Source: Massilia sp. Se16.2.3 | Lineage (GTDB): Bacteria; Pseudomonadota; Gammaproteobacteria; Burkholderiales; Burkholderiaceae_D | Reading direction: 5' to 3' | Length of the DNA: 64,000 bases | Assembly (NCBI RefSeq): GCF_014171595.1 | Contig: NZ_CP050451.1 | Location: forward strand, 4,836,001 to 4,900,000 | Shown: piece after piece, positions 9,810 through 19,482 of the stretch | How the letters are laid out: each line of letters opens with the position of its first letter | How positions within the stretch are numbered: position 1 is the stretch's first letter | The notes under the pieces: model-generated | Seen by the model: only the letters and a program-made list of their open reading frames with translations | The model's database searches: none | Told to the model about the DNA's origin: nothing | Position numbers and translations under genes: made by a program

Positions 9810-10623
9810 TCAGGAAGTCGATCCGGGCGGCGCTATCGGTGCCGCGCCGGAGACGCCCGACATCGCCGTGCCGCTGTGCAGGGCGCGTGCGCGTCCCAGG
9901 TCGCTCAGTCCCACCGCCTCCTCGTACCAGGTCTGGATCATGGCCTGGTGCTTGCGCTCCTGCAGCAGCGCATTGCCGAAACCTTCGACCATGTCGGCCT
10001 GCTCGTGCTCCTCCGCCAGCGCGATCAGGGGTTTCCCAGCCGACGCCGTCGCTCAGTTCCGCCGTCAGGATTGCGTGCAGCGACTGCGCCAGGCTCGTAC
10101 GCGGGTCGTTCAGCACCTGCACCAGGCCCATGGCCTCGACGCCGGCCATGTCCGCGCTGGGCGTCATGGCGGTCGGGTCGCCACCCATCGAGGTGATGGC
10201 GTCGCGCAGCAGCAGCGCATGGCGCGCCTCGTCGCCGCGGATGCTGGCGACGTCGTCGAGGTTGATCGAAGCCCGCCCTTCGTTGACCACCGCCAGCTTG
10301 GTCAAGAGCGCGTCGTAGAGCCGGGTCGCGGTGCGCTCCATGGCCAGGCGCTCGGCCAGCTTGTCGAGCAGGACTTGCGGCTTGTCGCCCTTGAGCATGT
10401 TGACGCCCATGCTGACCATCCCCTTCATCGTACCGGGCATCGGGATCGAACCGACGTTATCCCCTTCCGCGATATACGACTGGCGCAGCTGCGCCATCGC
10501 GGTTTCGTCGCCCGGGTGGCCCCGGGCGATGATCCTGTCGTCGTCGAGCATGGCCTTCGTTTGCAGCGGCGACATCTGCACGCCGGTCTTGTTCATGCCT
10601 ACATGTTCCTTCTCTTGTGCCAT
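9810..10623 (-). CDS. Ferritin-like domain protein (frameshifted)
   Basis: About 271 residues. The start ATG at 10623 has an excellent AGGAGG five bases upstream. A ferritin-like four-helix bundle is suggested by LAERLAMERTATRLYDALLT, then SIRGDEARHALLLRDAI with an E-x-x-H pair, and a C-terminal EEHEQADMVEGFGNALLQE containing a second E-H pair. These are typical di-iron ligands. A frame break near 10028, in a run of four C where three would restore the frame, joins ELSDGVGWE to LIALAEEHEQ. The gene follows the larger ferritin-like gene by 29 bp on the same strand, so the two probably form one operon and may handle iron or peroxide stress together. Confidence 0.6.
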
Positions 10624-10652
10624 ATGGCCTCCTGAATGTTGTCGATGCGGAC

Positions 10653-11888
10653 TCAGTGCGCCGTCATGCCGCTGGCCGGGCGCTGGGCCGCGGCCACCGT
10701 GCCGGTCGGGATGGTGGCCCCGCTGGCACCGTCGCGCGCCATCAGTTCGGTGCCGGGCGTCCAGATGTAGCCTGCCGAGACCGGGCCGCTCGGCTCCCCT
10801 TCGCTGTGCAGCATGGCGCGGTAGTCGATGCTGGCCTGGCTCTCCTGGGCCTTCGGCACGAATTGCGGGCCCATCCGGCGCAAGTCGACCTCGTCGACCA
10901 GCACCTGGCGGTAGAAATCGCGCTGGCTCTTCAGCTCGATGGGGCGCTCGAAGGGTGCGGTGATGATCTCGGACGGGTCGCGCCGTTCGTAGGTCCTGAA
11001 AGCCTCGCAGGCGGCATGGAAGTGGCCCAGCTCGTAGTCGAGGAAACGCTCCCAGATGGCTTTGATGCGCGGGTTGGTCTCGGACTCGACGCAGCTGTAG
11101 TAGTTGTAGCACTCGTTGGCTTCATGCAGCACCCATTGCTCGAGCCAGGTTTCCGAGGGGTCGAGCATCGACTCGTACTGGGTCACGTGCTGCTCCTCGA
11201 CGGAGGCGATCTCGGCGTACAGCTGGCGCGCGATCGGATCGGAAAACACCGGACCGACGTTCATGTAGTAGTTGTGGGTCTGCTGCTCGGTCGAGGTGAT
11301 GGTCAGCGCGTGCAGCTTGCTGAGCATGTGCGCATTGGTGCGGTCGTAGTGGTTGACCGGGTCGTCCGTCGGGTAGCGGTGGTGTTCCCAGGTCGGCCGC
11401 GCCGGCACGATGTCGGTATAGCTCTGGGTGATGTTGTTCGGGTCCTTGCCCTCGAGCCGGTCGAGCAGCGCCGAATAGCGGTAGAGGTGGTCGAAATCCT
11501 CCAGCAGGCCATAGCGGTAGGTCTGGGCCAGGTAAGGATCGGGCTCGCGCTGGGCGACGGCGGCGGTCAGCTCGATGGCCACCTGCTCGTAGGCGATGGT
11601 GATTTCGAGCGGCGAATGGTCGGCGGACAGCAGCCAGTTGATCATCGTGGCCTGGTGCTGCTCCGAACGGCGGATCAGCGCCAGCGGCAGGCGCAGGTCC
11701 TTGTTGAAGCGCGCCGCCATGTGCGAGAAGCGCAGCGCTTCGACCTCGATGCCGTTCATCATGATGACCCGGACGCGGGTGAAGGCATCGTCGTCGAGCT
11801 TGCTGATCGGCGCGCGCACCATGTCGCGCCAGGTATAGCGCTGATTCTCGATCGGCGTACCTTTTGAATCGAATAGGCTGAAAGCCAT
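10653..11888 (-). CDS. Ferritin/rubrerythrin-like protein, unknown function
   Basis: 411 residues starting MAFSLFDSKG after GGGAGGAAT. The protein is helix-rich. It contains pairs of acidic residues and histidines in ferritin-like spacing: IEVEALRFSHMAARF, RRSEQHQATMINWL, IASVEEQHVTQYESML, and LHEANECYNYYSC with YELGHFHAACEAF. The E-E-x-H helix pairs are what a di-iron site would need. It is much longer than ferritin and I know no named family for it. It lies first in a two-gene unit with a second ferritin-like gene. The 5' region (11889-12111) contains an 11-bp inverted repeat that could be an operator. Confidence 0.6.
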   Translation of the reverse strand: MAFSLFDSKGTPIENQRYTWRDMVRAPISKLDDDAFTRVRVIMMNGIEVEALRFSHMAARFNKDLRLPLALIRRSEQHQATMINWLLSADHSPLEITIAYEQVAIELTAAVAQREPDPYLAQTYRYGLLEDFDHLYRYSALLDRLEGKDPNNITQSYTDIVPARPTWEHHRYPTDDPVNHYDRTNAHMLSKLHALTITSTEQQTHNYYMNVGPVFSDPIARQLYAEIASVEEQHVTQYESMLDPSETWLEQWVLHEANECYNYYSCVESETNPRIKAIWERFLDYELGHFHAACEAFRTYERRDPSEIITAPFERPIELKSQRDFYRQVLVDEVDLRRMGPQFVPKAQESQASIDYRAMLHSEGEPSGPVSAGYIWTPGTELMARDGASGATIPTGTVAAAQRPASGMTAH

Positions 11889-12111
11889 GTATTCCTCCCG
11901 GTTAATTGGATGCCCGGCCAAACCCAGGCCTGTTCACCACATTAACCACACCGGCAGGAAGATCAATCGGAATTCATTTGAAGCCCGATAGGCGAAATCT
12001 ATTTAGAGCGCCTGACCATTCTCAAATGAATTGGATCTGCTCGACCATGATAACGGCAAGGATCGCCAGCATGGGCGGCATCCACGCGGCCCCGTGCGGG
12101 CGCAGCGCCGC
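11889..12111. promoter_or_regulatory. Intergenic region with inverted repeat
   Basis: This 223-bp AT-richer gap lies upstream of the ferritin-like pair and downstream of the hybrid kinase stop. It holds the inverted repeat AATTCATTTGA (11971-11981) / TCAAATGAATT (12022-12032), a perfect 11-bp arm pair 40 bp apart. It could be a paired operator for the ferritin-like operon. No gene is seen. Confidence 0.35.
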
Positions 12112-13735
12112 CTAGTCGGCGGTGTCCTTCGCCGTCCGCTCAGCGAGCAGCAGGCCTTGCACCAGCCGTGTCATCTCGTCCAGCCGATACGGCTTGCGCA
12201 GCAGGGGTACGCGCTGGAAAACGGCGTCGTCGCGGCCGACCTCGCCCGGATAGCCCGAGGCGAACAGCACCTTCGCATCCGGCAGATGCTCGGCGGCGGC
12301 CAGCGCCAGGTCCTGGCCGCGCGTGGCCCCCGGCATCACGATGTCGGTGAACAGCAGGTCGATCGGCAGCTTCTGGCGGATCAGGCCGAGGGCGGTTTCG
12401 CCATCGGCCGCCTCGAGCACGCACAAGCCGAGTTTGCGCAGCACCTCGACACTGGCGCTGCGCACCGCGTCCTCGTCCTCGACCACCAGCACGGTCCGCA
12501 CCGGCGCCGCGCCCGTTCCCGCGCCGTTGTCCGCAACCTGCTCCGGCGCTGCCGGAAAATACAGGGTCACGACGCTGCCCTGGCCGGGCGTGCTGGACCA
12601 GGTCGATCTGGCCGCCGCTTTGCGTGACGAAGCCGAAGGCCAGGCTGAGGCCAATGCCGGAACGGCGATTGCCGGCCTTGGTCGAAAAAAGAAGGGTTCG
12701 AAGGCGCGCCGCTGCACTTCCGGCGTCATGCCGGCGCCGTTGTCGGCCAGGCGGATGCGCAGCCAGCCTGCCGCATCGGTTTCGCCGCCGCTGCCGGGGG
12801 CAGCCGCGGGCGCCAGCTCGATCGCCAGCTGCCCTTCCGGTCCCATCGCCTCGGCGGCATTGCGCACCGGGTGCAGCATCGTCTTGCCGAATTCGGCCTG
12901 GTCGAGCGCAACCGCCGGACAGGCGCCGTCGACGGCGATGCGCAAGCCGCGTCCACCCGGGGCTTCGCGCAGGCGCTCTTCCATGCCGAAGAGGAGCGCA
13001 TCGACCCGGAGCAGGGCCGGCTGCAAGCGCTGGCGCCGGGCGAAAGCCAGCATCTGCGAGGCCAGCGTGGCGCCGCGGCGCACGCCATCGGCGGCGGCGT
13101 CGAGCCGGCGCAGCGTCGGCTCGTGGGTGCGGTGCGCGATGCGCAGCAACTGCAGGTGTCCGCTGATCAGGTGCAGGACGTCGTTGAAATCGTGCGCGAT
13201 GCCGCTCGTCAGTTCGCCCAGCGCTTCCATTTTCTGCGCCTCGTGCAGCGAGGCCTGCGCCGCCGCCAGTTCCTCGCTCCCGCTGCAGCAGGGCGGCCTG
13301 GCTGTCTTCGAAGGCGCGGCGTGCCTGGTCGCGCTCGACGATCGTGCGGTAGGCCCGGGTGTGTGCGCGAATGCGCGCGGCCAGTTCGATACGGTCCGGC
13401 CATTTGACGAGGTAATCCATGGCCCCGGCGGCAAAGCCCTGCGCTTTCGTCCCCGGGTTGTCGTTCGAGGACACCATGATGATGGGCACGTCAGCCAGCT
13501 GCGGGTGCGCTTTCAGCTCGCGGATGACTTCCAGCCCGTCGATCATCGGCATGTGCAGGTCGACCAGGATCACCGTCGGCGCGCAGGCTTGCGCATACGC
13601 GAGCGCGCGCGCCGGGTCAATCAGGTAGTCGACGGCAATGTCCGGTTCGGACGCGAGCATTCCGCGCACCAGGTCGGCATTGAAAGGCTGGTCGTCGATG
13701 AGCAGCAGGCGGGCGTCGCGGGTCTGGTTCGGCAT
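12112..13735 (-). CDS. Hybrid histidine kinase, REC-HisKA-HATPase-REC (frameshifted)
   Basis: About 540 residues. The N-terminal receiver begins LLLIDDQPFNADLVRG and contains the phospho-acceptor in VILVDLHMPMIDGLEV. A coiled linker leads to an H-box SGIAHDFNDVLHLISGHLQL, then an ATPase domain with NAAEAM (N-box), LADNGAGM, and a second receiver with VVEDEDAVR and LLFTDIVMPG. The H-box reads HDFND where most relatives have HDFNN. Frame breaks occur near 13280, 12660 (six T where four restore the frame) and 12595. It begins 17 bp after the first kinase ends, so the two are one operon. Having receivers at both ends suggests it takes phosphate from one partner and passes it to another. Confidence 0.75.
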
Positions 13736-13752
13736 GGCGGGCACCCGTTCGC

Positions 13753-16714
13753 TCAGCCGCACAGGGCTGGCGGCACCGGCGTCAGCTCGGCGATGCTCAC
13801 CTGCAGCTGCAGCAGGTCGTAGGGTTTGGGGAGCAGCATGATGGGACTGTCGGCGGGCAGCGCGATAGTGCCGCCCTCGCCCGAGGCCAGGATCACCTTC
13901 AGCGTCGGCTGCAGCGCGATCGCACGCGTGGCCAGTTCGATCCCGGACATGCCCGGCAGGTTCAGGTCGGTGAACAGGATGTCGACGGGACGCTCGCGCA
14001 GCAGCGCGAGCGCCTGCTCGGCCGAGCCGCTGCCGCTGGCGGCATGGCCGAGCGCGCAGAGCAGCTCGCAGGCCAGCTCGCGCGTGTCCTGGTCGTCCTC
14101 GACCACGAGGATGGACCGCCCATCCGGCGTTTCCAGCGCCAGCGTGCCCGGCCCGAAGGACGGCTCCGCGGGCATGCAGGCGGCAGCCGCGGCCGGCAGC
14201 GGCGCCGGCGCACCGGGTAGGTGGCCGCCATCGAGCAGGCGTGCGCGCACCGCGCGCGCCAGCTGCGCCCGGCCATAAGGCTTGGGCAGCAGCTCGATAT
14301 CGACGTCGAACACGCCGTCGGGCAGGTGCCCGGAGGTCAGCAGGATTTCGGTGCCGGGGGGCAAGCACGCGGCAGCGCGCCACCAGCGCCGCGCAGTCGA
14401 CCGTGCCGGGCATCGACAGGTCGGTGAACAGCAGGTCGACCGCCACGCCGCTCTCGAGTATCGCCAGCGCCGCCTGGCCGTCGCCGGCACACAGCACGTC
14501 GTAGCCGAGGCCCTTCAGGATTTCCGTGGTCGATGCCACCACGGCCGCATCGTCGTCGACGACCAGGATGGTTTCGCCGGCGCCGTGCAGGCTGACGTGT
14601 TCGATGTCGCGCTCGTGCACCACGGCGCCATGCGCGCGCGGCAGGTAGATCAGGATGGTGGTGCCCTGGCCCGGCCGGCTCTCGATGCGGATTTCGCCGC
14701 CGCTCTGCTTGACGAAGCCGTAGACCATGCTCATGCCCAGGCCCGTTCCCTTGCCCGGGGCCTTGGTCGTGTAGAAGGGGTCGAAGATCTTGGCCTGGAC
14801 TTCGGGCGGCATGCCGCAGCCGGTGTCGGTGATCGACAGGCACACGTGCTCGCCGCCGGCAGCACCGTCCAGGCGCACGTTGGCCAGGCCGATGGCCAGC
14901 CGGCCCTCGCCGCCCATCGCGTCGCGCGCATTGATCGCCATGTTCAGGATGGCGTTCTCGAGCTGGTTGCGGTCGACCTCGACGTTCCACAGGCCCCCGG
15001 CTTCCTCGCGCGCGATCTCGATGCGGTCGCCCAGCGCCCGCGCCAGCAGCGAAGCCATCTCCGCCAGCAGCTGGCCGAGATGGGTCACCAGGGGCTGCAG
15101 GGGCTGGCGGCGCGCGAAGGCGAGCAGCTGCGAGGACAGCTTCGAGCCGCGCTCGACGGCGGCCACCGCGTTCGTCACGCGCGCGCCCAATGTGCTGCTG
15201 ACGCCATCGAGCTCCATCAATTGCAGGTTGCTCGAGATGATCTGCAGGACGTTGTTGAAATCGTGGGCGACGCCGCTGGCCAGCTGGCCCACCGCTTCCA
15301 TTTTCTGTGCCTGGCGCAGCGCCTCTTCCACCTTGAAGCGCTCGGTTTCCTCGAGCACGACCTTGCGCTCGAGCGCCCCGTTCAGTTCGCGCAGCGCGAT
15401 CTCGGCCTGGCGCAGGCTTTCTTCGGTGCGCTTGCGTTCGGTGATGTCGAAGGCCACGCCCAGGTAGCGCTGTTCGCCCGCCACGGTCGACGCGACCGGC
15501 TGGCCGCGGCGCGCAATCCAGCGTTGTTCGCCCGTGTCGACGCGGGTGATCTGGAACTCGGCATAGGCGATCGGATTGGCGTCGGTGGCCAGGCGCTTCG
15601 GTCCCGACAGGTGCGCATCGGTCGGCACGATATGGCGCATCAGGATGTCGGCACTAATGTCGGCATCGGGCGCAAAGCCCCACAGGCGGCGGTAGGCATC
15701 GGACACGATGACCTCGCCGGTGGACGGATACCACTCGAAAGTACCGATCTCGCCCGCCTCCTGGGCTACGCGCAGGCGTTCCTCGGTCAGCGCGTGTTCG
15801 GTGATGTCGACGCCCTCGACGAAAATGCCGTAGATATTGCCAGCGGCATCCCTGAGCGGCTGATATACGAAATTCAGGATGCGGCGCACCGCACCTCCGT
15901 CGCCGCTGTCGATCTGGACGTCGAGGCCCTTGGCGTGGAAGGGTTCGCCTGTCGCCCGCACCCGGTCGAGCACATCGATCAAGCCCTGCTCGACGATTTC
16001 CGGCAGGGCCTGGCGCACGGACTTGCCCAGCACCTGGCGGTGCTGGACCAGCCGCAGGTAGGCATCGTTGGCCAGCTCGAACACGTGATCCGGTCCCGTG
16101 ACCACCGCCATGAAGCTGGGCGCCTGGCGGAACAGGGCGTTGAGGAAGTCCATGTCGCCGGCGAGCTGGCGGTTGGCGCGCTCGAGCCGCAGGCGCAAGG
16201 CGTCGAGGTCGGCGTTGACCCGGGCCAGGTGCTCCTGTTCGCGCGCACGCTGGCGCTCGCTGCAGACACGCGCCGTGGTTTCGATCACCGTCGAGACCAC
16301 CCCGGCTACCCGTCCATCGTCGCCGACGACCGGCGAGTAATACAGGTCGAACCAGGCTTCCTCCGGCTCGCCGTCGCGCTCGAGCACGAAATGCTGGTCG
16401 CGAAAGACACGTTCTTCACCCGCGTAGCAGGCGGAAAAGACGCTGTCGTTGAATTCGCGCGCCTCCGGCCAGGCAGCCAGCACCGGCAGGCCGAACATGG
16501 CCGGATGACGGGCACCGGCAACGACGGCGTAGCTGTCGTTATAGATCAGGACATGCTCCGGCCCCCAGGCCAGCACCATCGCGATCGGCGAGCGCAGCAC
16601 CATGTCCACCATGGTGCGCAGCGCCTGCGGCCAGCCTGCCGGCGCGCCCAGCGAGGTGCCGCTCCAGTCGTGGCCGCGTACCGGGCGGCGGTTGCCCCAG
16701 CACAGGCGGGCCAA
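13753..16714 (-). CDS. PAS-domain hybrid histidine kinase with two receivers (frameshifted)
   Basis: About 987 residues. It has several PAS/PAC units (for example [40 protein letters not shown]), then HisKA with [20 protein letters not shown] near residue 481. The ATPase domain carries [20 protein letters not shown] and [14 protein letters not shown]. Two tandem receivers follow: [11 protein letters not shown] with [10 protein letters not shown], and [12 protein letters not shown] with [13 protein letters not shown]. There is no transmembrane helix, so sensing is probably cytoplasmic. One frame break near 14365 falls inside the first receiver. The start is uncertain: TTG 16714 keeps the frame, while an ATG at 16728 would need one more indel. 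It is transcribed with the downstream hybrid kinase. Confidence 0.75.
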
Positions 16715-17045
16715 ACGGTGGTGCTCATTTCTGCCTCATGCGATGGTGGGTGGCGAGGGGGCGGAACCGCGGGAAAGCGCGATGATCGTGGGAAATATGA
16801 CCAACAGTGTACCACCCGCAGCAGTTCGCGACCGTACGCGGCGCTAGCGTGCGCGCCTCTCCGGCCGCGTGGCGGCGCCAGCGAGGCAGGTTTCCCTGCC
16901 GCGGCGCGCCACCGGACAGCAGCCACGCGTGGCGCCCGCGAATGGGTGAACTGGTATCATTCGCGTTTGTCCGGACGCCGGCCCGGCGTTTGTCCGACAA
17001 CGTTGTCGGACAGCGCGCCCGTCCTTCACCTTACAGAACATAAGA
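16715..17045. promoter_or_regulatory. Divergent intergenic region with perfect 22-bp palindrome
   Basis: This 331-bp gap separates the kinase operon (leftward) from the DUF2760-Hsp70 operon (rightward). At 16991-17012 it holds TGTCCGACAAC followed directly by its exact reverse complement. This perfect 22-bp palindrome ends 33 bp before the DUF2760 ATG. TATCAT at about 16953 could be a -10 element, which would place the palindrome in the early transcript or near the start site. It may be a repressor operator or a hairpin in the leader. No gene is seen. Confidence 0.45.
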
Positions 17046-17617
17046 ATGAGCACACCGACCCAACTGCCCTCTTTCTGGAGCCGGCTCTCCCTGGCTTTCG
17101 GCACCTTCTTCAAGACCATCGGCGACGCCGAATTCGCCGCCCGCGTGCGTGACGACGAGGTCGGCCCCGTTGCCGCGCCACCCGTGCAGGCCGCGCCTGC
17201 TCCCGCTCCCGCTCCCGCCCCGGCTCCGCTGCGGGTCGCGACCCCGGACGCCGCCCTGCAGCTCCTGACCCTGCTGCAGCGCGAAGCGCGCCTGGTCGAC
17301 TTCGCCCACGAAAACCTGGCCGCCTACGCCGATGCCGACATCGGCGCGGCGGCCCGCGTCGTCCACGAGGGCTGCGCGCGCGTGCTGAAGGAACACTTCA
17401 CGATCGCCCCGTGCGTGCCGAAGCCGAGGGCGCGCGCGTCACCCCGGAGGAAGGTTTCGATGCCGCCAGCGTGCGCCTGACCGGCAACGTGGTCGGCAAG
17501 GCCCCGTTCAAGGGCACCCTGTCGCACCGCGGCTGGCGCGCCCTTGAGGTCCGCCTGCCGCAGCTGGCCCAGGAGCACGACGCGACCGTTCTCGCTCCCG
17601 CCGAGGTGGAACTGTGA
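17046..17617 (+). CDS. DUF2760 domain protein (frameshifted)
   Basis: About 190 residues. The protein starts TQLPSFWSRLSLAFGTFFKT, followed by an alanine/proline-rich linker (PAPAPAPAPAP), and then the DUF2760 core: DAALQLLTLLQREARLVDF, ENLAAYADADIGAAARVVHE and GNVVGKAPFKGTLSHRGWRA, ending HDATVLAPAEVEL. One frame break near 17408 (CCCCGTGCG) is needed to join the halves. Function is unknown. Its stop overlaps the GTG of the first Hsp70-like gene (GTGA), so it is translationally coupled and likely a cofactor or adaptor of that chaperone pair. Confidence 0.75.
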
Positions 17618-19472
17618 GCGCGCGCTACGCCATCGGCATCGACCTGGGCACGACGCACAGCGCGCTGTCCTGGGTCGACCTGGAAGCCTCCGACGGCGAG
17701 AAGACCGCGCACGGCGTGCTGCCAGTGCCGCAGCTGACCGCGCCCGGCACCGTCGAGGCGCTGCCATTGCTGCCCCTCCTTCCTCTACCTGCCGCACCCG
17801 GACGAACTGGCGCCGGGCGAACTGGCACTGCCCCGGAATACGGAGGGCGAGCTGGCTGTCGCCGGTGAGATGGCGCGCAGCCGCGGCGCGACCACGCCGA
17901 TCCGCCTGGTGTCGTCGGCCAAGAGCTGGCTGTGCCACCCCGGCGTGGACCGCCGCGCCGCCATCCTGCCCGCGGACGCGCCGGAAGAAGTCACGCGCGT
18001 CTCGCCGCTGGACGCCTCCACGCGTTACCTGCAGCACCTGCGCCGCGCATGGGACCAGGCCCACCCGGAAGCACCGTTCGACCAGCAACAGGTCACCGTC
18101 ACCATCCCCGCCTCCTTCGATCCGGGCGCGCGCGTACTGACCGCGGAAGCGGCGCGCAATGCCGGCTACAGCTCGGCCACCCTGCTGGAAGAGCCGCAGG
18201 CGGCTCTCTACAGCTGGATCCAGGGCAGCGGCGGCGCCTGGCGCAAGCAGGTCAAGGCCGGCGACATCGTGCTGGTGGTGGACGTGGGCGGCGGCACCAG
18301 CGACTTTTCGCTGATCGCCATCCGGAACGCGAGGGCACGCTGGAGCCGCACCGCGTCGCCGTCGGCGACCACATCCTGCTGGGCGGCGACAACATGGACC
18401 TGGCGCTGGCCCACCTGGTGGCGCGCAAACTCGCGGCGAATGGCACCCAACTCGACGCCTGGCAGATGCGCGCCCTGACCTACGGCTGCCGCGGCGCCAA
18501 GGAACACCTGCTGGCCGACGCGAACGCCGGCGCCTGGCCGATCGTCGTGCCCAGCCGCGGCTCGAAACTCATCGGCGGTTCGATCCGCACCGAACTCACG
18601 CGCGAGGAAGTCACCACTTTCATCACGGACGGCTTCTTCCCCGCGTGGAGGCAAGCGCACGGCCAGCCGTGCGTGCGCGTGCCGGTCTCACGCAACTCGG
18701 CCTGCCGTATGCCCGGGACGCCGCCGTCACCCGCCACCTGGCCGCCTTCCTTGCGCGCCAGGCCGGAGCGACTGCCGAACTGCAAGGTTTCGAAGGCCGC
18801 GTCAAGCCCGAACACCGCGACGGCGGACCGACCTTCCTGCACCCGAGCGCGGTGCTGTTCAACGGCGGCGTGTTCAAGTCCGCCATCCTGGCCCAGCGCG
18901 TGATGGACACCATCAACGACTGGCTGTATATGGAAGGCGCCGAGCCCGCGCGCATGCTCGAAGGGGCGGACCTCGACCTGGCGGTGGCACGCGGTGCGGC
19001 CTATTACAGCTATGCCCGCCGTGGCGGCGGCGTCCGCATCCGCGGCGGCACCGCGCGCTCCTATTATGTCGGCGTGGAGTCGTCGATGCCGGCCATTCCC
19101 GGCATGGAGCCGCCGATCCAGGCCCTGTGCGTGGCGCCCTTCGGCATGGAAGAAGGATCCGAGCTCGAACTGCCGGGCCAGGAATTCGGCCTGGTAGTGG
19201 GCGAGCCCGTGCACTTCCGCTTCTTCGGCTCGACCACGCGGCGCCAGGACCGCATCGGCGAAGTGCTGGACTTCTGGGGGCCGGACGAGCTGCAGGAACT
19301 GAACGAGATCCAGGCCACGCTGCCGGCAGATGGCCGCACGCCGGGCGACGTGGTGCAGGTGCGCCTGCATGCGCTGGCCACGGAGGCGGGAACGCTCGAA
19401 CTGGTGGCGCAGTCGCCGGAAGGCCAGCGCTGGAAGGTCGAATTCGACGTGCGCCACAGCGCGGCTCAGTAA
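17614..19472 (+). CDS. Hsp70-family ATPase, first of pair (frameshifted)
   Basis: About 620 residues. The actin-like ATPase signatures of Hsp70 are clear: phosphate-1 loop YAIGIDLGTTHSALSW at the N-terminus, TVTIPASFDPGARVLTAEAA, LLEEPQAALYSW, and phosphate-2 loop VVDVGGGTSDFSLI. The conserved GGDNMDLALAHLV and LFNGGVFKS follow. The C-terminal third is not a DnaK substrate domain of normal sequence and ends WKVEFDVRHSAAQ, so clients may differ from DnaK's. Frame breaks lie near 17775 (CCCC for CCC), 18332 (a missing C) and 18655, each with a perfect continuation in the next frame. It is coupled to the DUF2760 gene upstream and followed after 10 bp by the second Hsp70-like gene. Confidence 0.8.
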
Positions 19473-19482
19473 GCGCTGAACG

